A stretch of 64,000 nt of DNA from Streptomyces xiamenensis (GCF_000993785.3 NZ_CP009922.3:496001-560000); one strand, 5' to 3'. Positions 42,558 to 52,036 are shown, counted from the stretch's first letter. Numbers and translations are program-made. Notes: generated by a model not told the origin, from the sequence alone.

Positions 42558-44069
42558 TCAGCCCCCGGACAGCGCCCGGAGCAGGTCCTGTGCGCTGGCA
42601 CTGGCGTCCAGCAGGTCCTTCACATGTTCCCGGGTACCCCGCAACGGGTCCATGGTGGGCACGCGCTGCAAGGAATCCCGGCCCGGCAGATCGAAGATCA
42701 CCGAGTCCCAGGAGGCGGCGGCCACGTCATCGGCGTACTGTTCGAGACAGCGGCCGCGGAAGTAGGCGCGGGTGTCCTCGGGCGGGCTGCCCTGGGCCCG
42801 CAGCACATCCTCCTCGTCCAGCAGCCGGGTGATCCGGCCGCGGGCGGCCAGCCGGTTGTACAGGCCCTTGTCGGGACGCACATCCGCGTACTGGAGATCC
42901 ACCAGGTGCAGCCGGGCCGCGTCCCAGCCCAGCGAGTCGCGGCGCCGGTAGCCCTCCATCAGCTCCCGCTTGGCCACCCAGTCGAGCTGACCGGCCAGGC
43001 TCATCGGATCGGTCTCCAGCTTGCCCAGCACGTCCTCCCAGCGGCTGAGCACATCCGTGGTCTGCGGATCGGCGTCCGCGCCCCAGCGCTCCTCCACGTA
43101 TTTGCGGGCCAGCTCGTAGTACTCCATCTGCAGCTGTACGGCGGTGAGCTTGCGCCCGCTGCGCAGGGTGACCAGTTTGCGCAGCGAGGGGTCGTGGCTG
43201 ACCCGGTGCAGGGTGCGCACCGGCTGGTCCACGGCGAGATCCACCGCGATGAAGCCGTCCTCGATCATGGAGAGCACCAGGGCGGTGGTGCCCAGCTTCA
43301 GATAGGTGGAGACCTCCGCCAGATTGGCGTCGCCGATGATCACGTGCAGCCGCCGGTACTTCTCGGCGTCCGCGTGCGGCTCGTCCCGGGTGTTGATGAT
43401 GGGCCGCTTGAGGGTGGTCTCCAGGCCCACCTCGACCTCGAAGTAGTCGGCGCGCTGGGAGAGCTGGAAGCCGTGCTCGCTGCCGTCCTGGCCGATCCCG
43501 ACCCGGCCGGCGCCGCAGATCACCTGCCGGGAGACGAAGAACGGCGTCAGATGGCGCACGATGTCGGAGAACGGCGTCTCCCGCTTCATCAGGTAGTTCT
43601 CGTGGGTGCCGTAGGAGGCGCCCTTGTTGTCGGTGTTGTTCTTGTAGAGCTGGATGGGCTGGGACCCGGGCACCTCGGCGGCGCGGCGGGCGGCCTCGGC
43701 CATGATGCGTTCGCCCGCCTTGTCCCACAGCAGGGCGTCCATCGGGCTGGTGGTCTCGGGGGCGCTGTACTCCGGATGGGCGTGGTCGACGTAGAGCCGG
43801 GCGCCATTGGTGAGGATGACATTGGCGAGGCCGATGTCCTCGTCCGTGAGCTGGCTGGCGTCGGCGTTGTCGCGTGCCAGATCGAACCCGCGGGCGTCGC
43901 GCAGCGGGTTCTCCTCCTCGAAGTCCCAGCGTGCTCGCCGGGCCCGGTGCATGGCCGCCGCGTAGGCGTTCACGACCTGGGAGGAGCTGAGCATGGCGTT
44001 GGCGTTCGGGTGGCCGGGGACGGAGACGCCGTACTCCGTTTCGATGCCCATCACTCGCCGTACAGTCAT
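42558..44069 (-). CDS. dop: Deamidase/depupylase Dop
   Basis: The 503-residue homologue of PafA converts the Pup C-terminal Gln to Glu and removes Pup from proteins. It shares the GS-like core ([69 protein letters not shown]) but has the extra Dop segment after the first strand ([25 protein letters not shown], family marker given in part). AAGGAGG stands 5 bases before the ATG at 44069. Confidence 0.97.
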   Translation of the reverse strand: MTVRRVMGIETEYGVSVPGHPNANAMLSSSQVVNAYAAAMHRARRARWDFEEENPLRDARGFDLARDNADASQLTDEDIGLANVILTNGARLYVDHAHPEYSAPETTSPMDALLWDKAGERIMAEAARRAAEVPGSQPIQLYKNNTDNKGASYGTHENYLMKRETPFSDIVRHLTPFFVSRQVICGAGRVGIGQDGSEHGFQLSQRADYFEVEVGLETTLKRPIINTRDEPHADAEKYRRLHVIIGDANLAEVSTYLKLGTTALVLSMIEDGFIAVDLAVDQPVRTLHRVSHDPSLRKLVTLRSGRKLTAVQLQMEYYELARKYVEERWGADADPQTTDVLSRWEDVLGKLETDPMSLAGQLDWVAKRELMEGYRRRDSLGWDAARLHLVDLQYADVRPDKGLYNRLAARGRITRLLDEEDVLRAQGSPPEDTRAYFRGRCLEQYADDVAAASWDSVIFDLPGRDSLQRVPTMDPLRGTREHVKDLLDASASAQDLLRALSGG

Positions 44070-44085
44070 GCGGCCCTCCTTGGGA

Positions 44086-44137
44086 GAAACGTCCGGCTGC
44101 GGGTCATGCCGTCGCATGTCCCGCAGCCGGATGTTTC
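44086..44137 (-). repeat. Long hairpin between arc and dop
   Basis: Two 18-base arms (44086-44103 and 44120-44137) pair with a single G-T wobble, and inside them CATGC-CGTC-GCATG adds five more pairs. It begins 4 bases after the arc stop and ends just before the dop Shine-Dalgarno. It probably terminates most arc messages or protects a processed dop end. Confidence 0.75.
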
Positions 44138-44141
44138 GCTA

Positions 44142-45914
44142 CTACAGGTATTGACCCGTGTTCGCCACCGTGTCGATGGAACGGCCGGTGTCGGCGCCCT
44201 TCTTTCCGGTGACCAGGGTGCGGATGAAGACGATCCGCTCACCCTTCTTTCCGGAGATCCGGGCCCAGTCGTCGGGGTTGGTGGTGTTGGGCAGGTCCTC
44301 GTTCTCCTTGAACTCGTCCACGCAGGCGGCGAGGAGGTGGGAGACGCGCAGGCCCTTCTGATTCTGGTCCAGGAATGCCTTGATGGCCATCTTCTTGGCC
44401 CGGTCCACGATGTTCTGGATCATGGCCCCGGAGTTGAAGTCCTTGAAGTACAGCACTTCCTTGTCACCATTGGCGTAGGTGACTTCCAGGAAGCGGTTCT
44501 CCTCGGTCTCCGCGTACATCTGCTCGACCACGGTCTGGATCATTCCGGCGACCGCGGCCTCGGCGTTGCCGTGGTGCTCCTCCAGGTCCTCGGAGTGCAG
44601 CGGAAGCCGCGGGGTGAGGTACTTGGAGAAGATGTCCTGGGCCGCCTCGGCGTCCGGACGTTCGATCTTGATCTTCACGTCGAGCCGGCCGGGGCGCAGG
44701 ATCGCCGGGTCGATCATGTCCTCGCGGTTGGAGGCGCCGATCACGATGACGTTCTCCAGGCCCTCCACACCGTCGATCTCGGAGAGCAGCTGCGGGACGA
44801 TGGTGTTCTCCACGTCCGAGCTGACCCCGGAGCCGCGGGTGCGGAAGAGGGAGTCCATCTCGTCGAAGAAGACGATGACCGGCGTTCCCTCGCTGGCCTT
44901 CTCGCGGGCCCGCTGGAAGACCAGCCGGATGTGCCGCTCGGTCTCGCCGACGTACTTGTTGAGCAGTTCGGGGCCCTTGATGTTGAGGAAGAAGCTCTTC
45001 CCCGCGGGCTGTCCGGTGACCTCGGCGACCTTCTTGGCCAGCGAGTTGGCCACCGCCTTGGCGATCAGCGTCTTGCCGCAGCCGGGCGGGCCGTACAGCA
45101 GGACGCCCTTGGGCGGCCGCAGCTCGTGCTCCCGGAACAGGTCCGGGTGCAGGTACGGCAGCTCCACCGCGTCCCTGATCAGCTCGATCTGGCCGCCCAG
45201 ACCACCGATCTTGTTGTAGTCGATGTCGGGGACCTCTTCGAGGATGAGCTCCTCGACCTCGCTCTTGGGCACGACCTCGAACACGTAACCGGAGCGGGGC
45301 TCCAGCAGCAGGGCGTCGCCGGAGCGCAGCACGATTCCGGAGGCCAGCAGCGGCTCGGCCAGCCGTACGACGCGTTCCTCGTCGGTGTGCCCGACGACCA
45401 GGGCGCGCTCGCCGTCCTCGAGGACCTCCTTGAGGGTGACGATCTCGCCGACGCTCTCGAACTCCATGGCCGCGACCACGTTGAGCGCCTCGTTGAGCAT
45501 GACCTCCTGGCCACGCCGCAGCTTGTCCAGTTCGATATTGGGGCTGACATTCACCCGGAGCTTGCGGCCCCCGGTGAAGATGTCCGCGGTGTCGTCCTCG
45601 TTGGCGTGCAGGAAGACGCCGAAACCGGCCGGGGGCTGCGCCAGGCGGTCGACCTCTTCCTTGAGGGCGACGATCTGGTCACGGGCCTCGCGGAGGGTAG
45701 TGGCGAGCCGCTCGTTCTGCGCGGACACGCCGGCCAGATTGGTCTGCAGCTCGACGATCCGCTCCTCGAGAACCCGAGTGTGCCGCGGAGAGTCGGCCAG
45801 CTTTCGGCGCAGGACGGTGATCTCCTGCTCAAGATCGGCAAGCTGCCGGGACGGGTCGTCGGATGCCCGACCGGGCCGGATGCCGCGGTTGCTGTCGTCA
45901 TCGTGGGATGCCAC
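44142..45914 (-). CDS. arc: Proteasome-associated AAA+ ATPase ARC/Mpa
   Basis: The 590-residue ATPase recognises Pup, unfolds the substrate and feeds the 20S core. In order: N-terminal coiled coil (residues about 20-90), two OB domains (about 95-235), AAA domain with Walker A GPPGCGKT (275-282) and Walker B FFDEMD (about 349-354), and the C-terminal GQYL, whose last residues dock in the PrcA ring to open the gate. The GTG at 45914 lies 8 bases after AGGAGG and is preferred over the ATG six codons upstream. Confidence 0.97.
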   Translation of the reverse strand: MASHDDDSNRGIRPGRASDDPSRQLADLEQEITVLRRKLADSPRHTRVLEERIVELQTNLAGVSAQNERLATTLREARDQIVALKEEVDRLAQPPAGFGVFLHANEDDTADIFTGGRKLRVNVSPNIELDKLRRGQEVMLNEALNVVAAMEFESVGEIVTLKEVLEDGERALVVGHTDEERVVRLAEPLLASGIVLRSGDALLLEPRSGYVFEVVPKSEVEELILEEVPDIDYNKIGGLGGQIELIRDAVELPYLHPDLFREHELRPPKGVLLYGPPGCGKTLIAKAVANSLAKKVAEVTGQPAGKSFFLNIKGPELLNKYVGETERHIRLVFQRAREKASEGTPVIVFFDEMDSLFRTRGSGVSSDVENTIVPQLLSEIDGVEGLENVIVIGASNREDMIDPAILRPGRLDVKIKIERPDAEAAQDIFSKYLTPRLPLHSEDLEEHHGNAEAAVAGMIQTVVEQMYAETEENRFLEVTYANGDKEVLYFKDFNSGAMIQNIVDRAKKMAIKAFLDQNQKGLRVSHLLAACVDEFKENEDLPNTTNPDDWARISGKKGERIVFIRTLVTGKKGADTGRSIDTVANTGQYL

Positions 45915-45952
45915 GGTCCTCACCTCCTCCAAAGGGAGCTGGACGCTTCCAG

Positions 45953-45958
45953 ACCCTA
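45953..45958 (-). promoter_or_regulatory. Possible arc -10 box
   Basis: TAGGGT on the minus strand lies 38 bases upstream of the arc GTG. GTTTCG 17 bases before it is a weak -35 box. On the plus strand TATGGT at 46084-46089 may serve the ferredoxin gene. Confidence 0.35.
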
Positions 45959-46156
45959 CCTGGACCGGTGCGGTTCGAAACCCCTAGATCACAAAGACGG
46001 TCGAGGTGGATCCGATCTTCACCCTTGCGCACTCCCTCATGGCAGGGAATACCCACCCCGGGCGAGTGGAAAGCGGACGGTTGTATGGTCGTAAGCGGTC
46101 AACACCCGGCAGGGATGGCTCTCTTTGTTTCACACCCTCAAGGATTGGCAGGCCAC

Positions 46157-46474
46157 ATGACCGCGCGGAATGAATCCGGAGACCTGGAAGTCTGGATCGA
46201 CCAGGATCTGTGCACGGGCGACGGCATCTGCGCGCAGTACGCCCCGGAGGTCTTCGAGCTGGACATCGACGGGCTCGCGTACGTGAAGCCGCCGGCGCCG
46301 GCCGGCCAGGAGGCCGATCTGCTCACCGCTCCCGGTGCCACCGCGCCGGTGCCGCTGACACTGCTGCGGGAAGTGATCGACTCGGCCAGGGAATGCCCAG
46401 GTGAGTGCATTCACGTGCGCAGGACGGCGGACCAGACCGAGGTGTACGGCCCGGACGCCGTCGTGGACGCGTGA
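46157..46474 (+). CDS. Single-cluster ferredoxin
   Basis: A 105-residue ferredoxin with the cluster pattern of actinobacterial 3Fe-4S/4Fe-4S types: DLCTGDGICAQYAPEVFEL near residues 14-32 and ARECPGECIHV near residue 80. One of the four usual cysteines in the first motif is replaced by Asp, which favours a [3Fe-4S] cluster. Such proteins pass electrons to cytochromes P450 or other oxidoreductases, none of which is nearby. The ATG at 46157 follows GGCAGG at 4 bases. It is divergent from arc. Confidence 0.9.
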   Translation: MTARNESGDLEVWIDQDLCTGDGICAQYAPEVFELDIDGLAYVKPPAPAGQEADLLTAPGATAPVPLTLLREVIDSARECPGECIHVRRTADQTEVYGPDAVVDA

Positions 46475-46557
46475 ACGCCCCGTAGCCGCGTCGTCGGTGC
46501 CGGTCACGGCCGAGCGTACTCCAGCGCACGGCCGGACGGCGGGGTCGGCGGGAACAT

Positions 46558-47115
46558 TCAGTAGCTGCCGGGCGGCGGGGCCGCGCGCAGCGCCAGGGTG
46601 CCGGCCGTCCACTCCCACGCGACGTCGCGGCGCTGGTCGGGGGCGGAACGCGGAACGTCCACCGAGGAGTAGCCGAGCAGCCGTACCGACACGGTGCCAC
46701 CGCTGACCGTCAGGTTCTCCAGCATCATGCCCTCGGCCGGGTCCACCAGGGTGAGCGCGACCCGGGGCCCGCTCGCGCCGCGGGCGGGGTCGGTCAGGAC
46801 GTACAGACCGTGCGGCGGGCTGCCGGCCCCCGCGTCGCAGTGCACGGCGGCGATGGTCTCCGGGACGCCGTCGCCGTCCAGGTCGCTCACAGCGTGGTCG
46901 GTGACGGTGATGCCGTACGGGCCGCAGTCCACCGGGTAGTCGGCGGCGGCGGGGTCCGGGCCTCCCCGGGCGGCCGCCGGCGCTTTCGCGGCGGCACCGC
47001 CGGGGCCGATCCAGGCTGCGGCCGCGGTGAGGGCGGCGACCGCGGCGGCGGTGATGAGCCAGTGCACGGGTCGGCCACTGGGGGAAGGAAGTGCTGCGCC
47101 TGCCGGTGACTGCAC
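46558..47115 (-). CDS. Secreted or membrane-anchored protein with FG-GAP-like calcium loop
   Basis: The 185-residue protein has an N-terminal hydrophobic helix (HWLITAAAVAALTAAAAWIG, about residues 19-38) and an extracellular domain. DHAVSDLDGDGVPETIAAVHC is an FG-GAP/EF-hand-like DxDGDG loop, preceded by a Cys (VDCGPYG) that may pair with the Cys in VHC. The rest is beta-rich. The role is unknown. The GTG at 47115 follows AGGAG at 8 bases. Confidence 0.72.
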   Translation of the reverse strand: MQSPAGAALPSPSGRPVHWLITAAAVAALTAAAAWIGPGGAAAKAPAAARGGPDPAAADYPVDCGPYGITVTDHAVSDLDGDGVPETIAAVHCDAGAGSPPHGLYVLTDPARGASGPRVALTLVDPAEGMMLENLTVSGGTVSVRLLGYSSVDVPRSAPDQRRDVAWEWTAGTLALRAAPPPGSY

Positions 47116-47151
47116 GCGGAAGACTCCTGGGGCGGGGAGGTGGAGACAACT

Positions 47152-47189
47152 CGATGCCGGGACCTGCGCGTTGGCAGGTCCCGGCATCG
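47152..47189. terminator. Strong hairpin between trmI and the FG-GAP-like gene
   Basis: A perfect 16-bp stem with loop GCGTTG, 36 bases after the trmI stop. Confidence 0.85.
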
Positions 47190-47225
47190 TGCCACACCTC
47201 ACATCACCGGGATACGGCGGGGGGT

Positions 47226-48182
47226 TTACGCGTCCGTTTCCTCCGCGGGGCCACCGGTGGCGGCCTCGGCTGCGGTGGCAGCGGTCCCGGCGGCACTCGA
47301 CGAACCCGGGCCGGTGTAGTCGGAGCCGTACGCGCCGGGGGCCGGGCGGCGGCGGCGGCGCGGGGGCTCCACCCCGTCGGCCAGCCGGCGGGCGGTGACC
47401 AGGAAGCCGGTGTGCCCGATCATCCGGTGGTCCGGGCGGACCGCCAGGCCCTCCACGTGCCAGGTGCGCAGCATGGTCTCCCAGGCGGTCGGCTCGTTGA
47501 AGTTGCCGTGCTCGCGGAGCGTCTCCACGGTGCGTGCCAGCTGGGTGGTGGTGGCCACGTACGCGCACACGATCCCGCCGGGGACCAGCGCCTTGGCGAC
47601 GGCGTCCACGCACTCCCAGGGGGCGAGCATGTCCAGGATGACCCGGTCCACCTCGGTGTCGGACAGGTTGTCCTGGAGGTCACCGACCGTCAGCTGCCAG
47701 GCGGGGTGCGGGGAGCCGAAGTAGCGCTCCACGTTCTCCTGGGCGATCTTGGCGAAGTCGGCGCGGCGCTCGTAGGAGTGCAGCATGCCCTGGTCGCCGA
47801 TCGCGCGCAGCAAGAAGGTGCTGAGCGAGCCGGAGCCCACGCCGGCCTCGACGACCCGGGCGCCCGGGAAGATGTCGGCCATGGCCAGGATCTGCCCCGC
47901 GTCCTTGGGGTAGACCACGGCGGCACCGCGGGGCATGGACAGGACGTAGTCGGGGAGCAGGGGGCGCAGCGCGAGATAGGCGACGTTCCCCGTGGTGCGG
48001 ACAACGGTTCCTTCGGGGGCGCCGATCAGCTCGTCGTGCGGGAAGGCACCCTTGTGGGTGTGGAAGCTCTTCCCGGCTTCGAGCGTGAAGGTGTAGTGGC
48101 GGCCCTTGGGATCGGTGAGCTGTACCTGGTCCCCGACCTGGAAGGGCCCGCGTCGGCGGGCGGCACCGGTCGGTTCGGACAT
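47226..48182 (-). CDS. trmI: tRNA (adenine-58-N1)-methyltransferase TrmI
   Basis: The 318-residue enzyme methylates A58 in the tRNA T loop. It has an N-terminal beta domain (GDQVQLTDPKGRHYTFTLEAG), then a Rossmann methyltransferase core with DIFPGARVVEAGVGSGSLSTFLLRAIG for S-adenosylmethionine and DRVILDMLAPWECV. The C-terminal 50 residues are a low-complexity Ala/Gly/Arg tail. TAGGCT lies 7 bases before the ATG. In actinobacteria the gene is common beside arc. Confidence 0.95.
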   Translation of the reverse strand: MSEPTGAARRRGPFQVGDQVQLTDPKGRHYTFTLEAGKSFHTHKGAFPHDELIGAPEGTVVRTTGNVAYLALRPLLPDYVLSMPRGAAVVYPKDAGQILAMADIFPGARVVEAGVGSGSLSTFLLRAIGDQGMLHSYERRADFAKIAQENVERYFGSPHPAWQLTVGDLQDNLSDTEVDRVILDMLAPWECVDAVAKALVPGGIVCAYVATTTQLARTVETLREHGNFNEPTAWETMLRTWHVEGLAVRPDHRMIGHTGFLVTARRLADGVEPPRRRRRPAPGAYGSDYTGPGSSSAAGTAATAAEAATGGPAEETDA

Positions 48183-48189
48183 GGGGGTC

Positions 48190-48195
48190 AGCCTA
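48190..48195 (-). promoter_or_regulatory. Leaderless-type -10 box of trmI
   Basis: TAGGCT on the minus strand is followed by 7 bases and the ATG at 48182. Confidence 0.5.
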
Positions 48196-48242
48196 GTGCA
48201 GGGCGGGAGGGCCGCCGTGCGCGGGGAGGCGGACGGCGGTGG

Positions 48243-49487
48243 TCAGCGGCGGGCGGCGGGCCCCGTCATGGCGTCCATGAAGGCGCGTTCCACGTCGGTG
48301 GTGGACAGCACGCCGTAGATCTCGTCGTTCTCCTCGACCACCAGGTACTCGGTGGCCGGGGTGGCCCGCAGGTGGTCCAGGAGTGCCTCGCCGGTGAGGT
48401 CGGCGGGCACCCGCATCCCGTCCTCCAGGTCCTGGGCGAGGGCGGAGACCGCGACCCAGGGGCGGCGCCGTTCGGGGACGGAGGCGATGCCGGCCTCGCG
48501 GACCAGCGCGACGGGGGCTCCCTGGCCGTCGACCACCACCAGGGCGCGGGCGCCGGCGTCGTTGGCGCGGCGCAGTGCCTCGGACAGCGGGGTCTGCGCG
48601 CTGACCGGGACGGCCCGCCGGGTGAGGACGCGGGCGTTGAGGGCGGGCAGCCGTTCGCGCAGCCGGGCCATCTTCAGGCTGTTGCCGGCGCCGGTCCAGA
48701 TGATGGCGGCGAGGATGGCGGCCAGCAGTGCGTCGGTCAGCGAGTCCACGCCGGTGTAGGAGTCGCGGTCGGTGACGCCGGTGAGGTGAGTGGTCAGCGG
48801 GAAGCCGATCAGCACCACCACGGCGAGCACCCGGCCGGTCCAGGCGGCGACCACGGTGCCGGTCATGGGGCTGCCGCTGAGCCGCCACACCACGGCGCGC
48901 AGCATCCGTCCGCCGTCCAGCGGAAGGCCGGGCAGCAGGTTGAAGGCGGCGACGATGACGTTGGAGATCATCAGGCCGGCGAGGAGGACGCCGGGAACGG
49001 TGTCGCGTTCGACGGTGAGCATGCCGGCCCAGAAGACGCCGCCCAGCACGAGGGAGAGCAGCGGGCCGACGCCGGCCAGCACGAACTCGCGGCCGGGGGT
49101 CTGGGACTCCTTCTCGATCTCGGAGACGCCGCCGAAGAACTGGAGCTGGATGCGGCGCACCGGGAGGTCGAAGCGGATGGCGGCGTAGGTGTGGGCGAGT
49201 TCGTGCACCAGCACCGAGGCGTAGAAGGCGACCGCGAAGAACAGGGAGACGAGGTAGCGGCCCGCGCCGAGGTCGGGCAGCACCCGGTCCAGCTGGTTTC
49301 CGAAGAACCAGGTGATCAGGGCCGCGACGAGGAACCAGCTGGGCGCGACATAGATCGGCACGCCGAAGACGCGCCCCATCAGCAGGCCGCCGCCGGCCCC
49401 CTTGGAACCGCCGGGCTTCTCGCCGGAGCCCTGCGGGCGGGCCGGGCTGTCGGGCCCCGATGTCCGGTCGCTTTCGGAGTCTGGCAC
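48243..49487 (-). CDS. Site-2 protease family (M50) zinc metalloprotease with CBS pair
   Basis: The 414-residue membrane protease has the zinc motif HExxH in LVHELAHTYAAIR (about residue 90) and the third ligand in LLPGLPLDGGRML (about 190), within about six transmembrane helices. Residues about 285-410 are two CBS domains (LTRRAVPVSAQTPLSEALRRANDAGARALVVVD and the ending VLSTTDVERAFM). It cuts membrane-embedded substrates; the Rip3 type of actinobacteria is similar. The GTG at 49487 is chosen, with AAGGGG five bases before it. Confidence 0.92.
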   Translation of the reverse strand: MPDSESDRTSGPDSPARPQGSGEKPGGSKGAGGGLLMGRVFGVPIYVAPSWFLVAALITWFFGNQLDRVLPDLGAGRYLVSLFFAVAFYASVLVHELAHTYAAIRFDLPVRRIQLQFFGGVSEIEKESQTPGREFVLAGVGPLLSLVLGGVFWAGMLTVERDTVPGVLLAGLMISNVIVAAFNLLPGLPLDGGRMLRAVVWRLSGSPMTGTVVAAWTGRVLAVVVLIGFPLTTHLTGVTDRDSYTGVDSLTDALLAAILAAIIWTGAGNSLKMARLRERLPALNARVLTRRAVPVSAQTPLSEALRRANDAGARALVVVDGQGAPVALVREAGIASVPERRRPWVAVSALAQDLEDGMRVPADLTGEALLDHLRATPATEYLVVEENDEIYGVLSTTDVERAFMDAMTGPAARR

Positions 49488-49574
49488 CAATTCCCCTTGC
49501 TGGGTGTGACCTCGCGGGAGAGGCGGGTCGGCTGTGGAGTCGATGGTAAGCGCCCCGCTGTCAGTGACGCCCCG

Positions 49575-49580
49575 TAGGGT
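49575..49580 (+). promoter_or_regulatory. Leaderless-type -10 box of the RecB-like nuclease gene
   Basis: TAGGGT is followed by 7 bases and the ATG at 49588, with no Shine-Dalgarno. Confidence 0.5.
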
Positions 49581-49587
49581 TCCGGAC

Positions 49588-50502
49588 ATGGAAGCGTCAG
49601 CCACCGCGCGTACTTCGTCCCTCTCGCCCTCCCGGGCCGCCGACTTCATGCAGTGCCCCCTGCTCTACCGCTTCCGGGTGATCGACAAACTGCCCGAGGC
49701 GCCGAGCGCGGCGGCCACCAGGGGAACGGTTGTCCACGCCGTGCTGGAGCGGGTGTTCGACGCGCCGGCCGGGCAGCGCAGTGTGCCCCGGGCCAAGGCG
49801 ATGGTGATGCGGGAGTGGCAGCGGCTGCTGAAGAAGCGCCCGGAGCTGGCGCAGCTCTTCGCGGACGAGTCGCAGGACGCGGAGCCGGGGGCGCTGGACC
49901 AGGAGCGGCTGGCGGGCTGGCTGACGGAGGCCGAGGGTCTGGTGGAGCGCTGGTTCTCGCTGGAGGACCCCACCCGGCTGCAGCCGGCCGAGCGTGAGCT
50001 GTGGGTGGAGACGAAGCTGGAGTCGGGGCTGCGGCTGCGCGGGGTGATCGACCGGGTGGACATCGCGCCGACCGGCGAGGTGCGCATCGTCGACTACAAG
50101 ACGGGCAAGGCGCCGCGCCCGGAGTACGCGGCGGACGCGCTGTTCCAGATGAAGTTCTACGCGCTGGTGCTGTGGCGGCTGCGCGGTGAGGTGCCCAAGC
50201 GGCTCCAGCTGGTGTATCTGGGCAGCGGCGATGTGCTGACCCTGGACCCGCAGGAGAGCGATCTGGCGGCGGTGGAGCGCAAGCTGCTGGCGCTGTGGGA
50301 GGCGATCCGGCGGGCCACCGAGAGCGGGGACTGGCGGCCGAAGCCGGGCCGGCTGTGCGGCTGGTGCGACCACCAGTCGCGCTGCCCGGAGTTCGGCGGC
50401 ACTCCCCCGCCGTACCCGCTGACCATCCAGCCGTCGCTGCCGCTGGAGGTGCCGGGCCCCCGGGCGGGCGAGGAGCGCGAGGGTGACCTCCCGGAGGGCT
50501 GA
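49588..50502 (+). CDS. RecB/Cas4-family PD-(D/E)XK nuclease with Fe-S cysteines
   Basis: The 304-residue nuclease has SPSRAADFMQCPLLYRFRV at the start, the metal and catalytic motif RGVIDRVDIAPTGEVRIVDYKTGK (Asp, Asp and Lys of PD-DxK) and QMKFYALVL. Cys23 and the C-terminal C257-x2-C260-x5-C266 are placed like the four cysteines that hold a [4Fe-4S] cluster in AddB and Cas4. No CRISPR or addA gene is nearby, so it is a stand-alone DNA-end nuclease of unknown task. The start ATG 49588 fits a leaderless message. Confidence 0.88.
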   Translation: MEASATARTSSLSPSRAADFMQCPLLYRFRVIDKLPEAPSAAATRGTVVHAVLERVFDAPAGQRSVPRAKAMVMREWQRLLKKRPELAQLFADESQDAEPGALDQERLAGWLTEAEGLVERWFSLEDPTRLQPAERELWVETKLESGLRLRGVIDRVDIAPTGEVRIVDYKTGKAPRPEYAADALFQMKFYALVLWRLRGEVPKRLQLVYLGSGDVLTLDPQESDLAAVERKLLALWEAIRRATESGDWRPKPGRLCGWCDHQSRCPEFGGTPPPYPLTIQPSLPLEVPGPRAGEEREGDLPEG

Positions 50503-50559
50503 GCCACGGGGGTGTGGGCGAGAATGGTGCCGCCTGCCGTCTGATCGAGGGGTTGGTCC

Positions 50560-51228
50560 ATGCCCATCCGCGTTCTGCTGGTCGACGATCAGCCGCTGCT
50601 GCGTACCGGTTTCCGGATGATCCTGGAGGCCGAGGGCGATGTGGCCGTGGTCGGCGAGGCCGGCGACGGGCTCCAGGCCCTGGACCAGGTGCGGGCCCTG
50701 CAGCCCGATGTGGTGCTGATGGACATCCGGATGCCCCGGATGGACGGGGTGGAGGCCACGCGGCGGATCACCGGGCCGCAGCGGAACGGCCCGGCCAGGG
50801 TGCTGGTGCTGACCACCTTCGATCTGGACGAGTACGTGATCGAGGCGCTGCGGGCGGGGGCCGCCGGTTTTCTGCTCAAGGACGCGCCGGCCGCCGAGCT
50901 GGTGCAGGCGATCCGGGTGGTGGCGGCGGGCGAGGCGATGCTGGCGCCGAGCGTGACGCGGCGGCTGCTGGACAAGTACGCGGGGAAGCTGCCCTCGGGG
51001 GAGGAGGCGGTGCCGCACGCGCTGGGCACGCTGACCGAGCGCGAGGTGGAGGTGCTGAAGCTGGTGGCGCGCGGGCTCTCCAACGCGGAGATCGCGGCGG
51101 ATCTGTTCGTGAGCGAGACCACGGTCAAGACGCATGTGGGCCATGTGCTGACCAAGCTCCAGCTGCGCGACCGGGTGCAGGCCGCGGTGTACGCCTACGA
51201 GAGCGGCCTGGTGCGGCCCGGCAACTGA
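50560..51228 (+). CDS. NarL/LuxR-type response regulator
   Basis: The 222-residue regulator has a receiver domain with the acidic pocket VDDQ, phospho-acceptor Asp54 region (DVVLMDIRMPRMDG), the switch Thr in VLTTFD and the Lys in LLKDAPA, followed by a LuxR helix-turn-helix (LTEREVEVLKLVARGLSNAEIAADLFVSETTVKTHVGHVLTKL, cited in part). No sensor kinase is adjacent. GAGGGG precedes the ATG. It may have its kinase elsewhere on the chromosome. Confidence 0.93.
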   Translation: MPIRVLLVDDQPLLRTGFRMILEAEGDVAVVGEAGDGLQALDQVRALQPDVVLMDIRMPRMDGVEATRRITGPQRNGPARVLVLTTFDLDEYVIEALRAGAAGFLLKDAPAAELVQAIRVVAAGEAMLAPSVTRRLLDKYAGKLPSGEEAVPHALGTLTEREVEVLKLVARGLSNAEIAADLFVSETTVKTHVGHVLTKLQLRDRVQAAVYAYESGLVRPGN

Positions 51229-51233
51229 CACCC

Positions 51234-51258
51234 GCCCCGCGGGCACGACGCGCGGGGC
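51234..51258. terminator. Terminator between the response regulator and HAD genes
   Basis: GCCCCGCG and CGCGGGGC form an 8-bp stem around 9 bases, 5 bases after the regulator stop, between convergent genes. Confidence 0.65.
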
Positions 51259-51277
51259 ACGGGCGCGGCCGGCACCG

Positions 51278-52012
51278 TCAGACCGGGTCGGCCGCGCGGG
51301 CGTGGCCCCGGGCCGGGGCGCGGTGGTGCAGGGCGCGCAGGAACCCGACGCTGATCTCCTCCAGTGAGGTGACCACGGTTCGCCCCGGGGCGGGGGGCAC
51401 GGGCGCCACCGAGGGCACCGCGATGACCTGGCACCCGGCGGCCTCGGCGGAGGCGACGCCGGTGAGGGTGTCCTCCACGGCCACGCAGCGCGCCGGGTCG
51501 GCGCCGAGCCCGGCGGCGGCGGTGAGATACGGGTCCGGGTGCGGCTTGGTGCGGGTCAGCTCGTCGCCCGCGACGGTCAGCGCGAAGTGGTGGGCGCCGA
51601 TGGAGCCCAGCATCCGGTCGATGACGGTGCGGTGCGAGGCGGAGACCAGGGCGGTGGGCACCCGGTGCACGGCCAGCTCGGTCAGCAGCCGGTGGGCGCC
51701 GGGCATGAGCGCGATCCCCTGGTCCAGGCGGCGCAGAAAGGCGGCGTTCAGGGCGTCCCGCGCCTCGTCCAGGGTGATGTCGGCGCCGGTGGCCTCGATG
51801 AGGAAGCCGGCGCTGCGGGTCATCGGCCCGCCCACCACGACCGCCCGGTACTCCTCGGCCAGGGTGTGACCCAGGCCGGCGAAGACCTCGACCTCGGCGT
51901 CCCACCAGAATCCCTCGGTGTCCACCAGGGTGCCGTCCATGTCCAGCAGCACGGCCTGCGGCAGCGGGCCCGCGACGGCGGCGGTGTCGATGATGGATGG
52001 GGAACTGGTCAT
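51278..52012 (-). CDS. HAD-superfamily phosphatase (beta-phosphoglucomutase-like)
   Basis: The 244-residue enzyme has HAD motif I LLDMDGTLVDTE (about residues 20-31, both Asp present), a helical cap, motif II Ser in VSASHR, motif III Lys in RTKPHPDPY and motif IV ED in CVAVEDTLTGV. This subfamily acts on small phosphate esters such as sugar phosphates. AAGGGA stands 6 bases before the ATG, within a small hairpin. It lies downstream of metH, with a hairpin in its leader. Confidence 0.92.
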   Translation of the reverse strand: MTSSPSIIDTAAVAGPLPQAVLLDMDGTLVDTEGFWWDAEVEVFAGLGHTLAEEYRAVVVGGPMTRSAGFLIEATGADITLDEARDALNAAFLRRLDQGIALMPGAHRLLTELAVHRVPTALVSASHRTVIDRMLGSIGAHHFALTVAGDELTRTKPHPDPYLTAAAGLGADPARCVAVEDTLTGVASAEAAGCQVIAVPSVAPVPPAPGRTVVTSLEEISVGFLRALHHRAPARGHARAADPV

Positions 52013-52036
52013 CCGTGGTCCCTTCGGGGAGCAGGA

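Noticed and set aside
45974..46000. GGTTCGAAAC, which looks like a tRNA T-loop
   Set aside because: The flanking bases cannot form the 5-bp T stem on either strand, and no acceptor or anticodon arms are found nearby.
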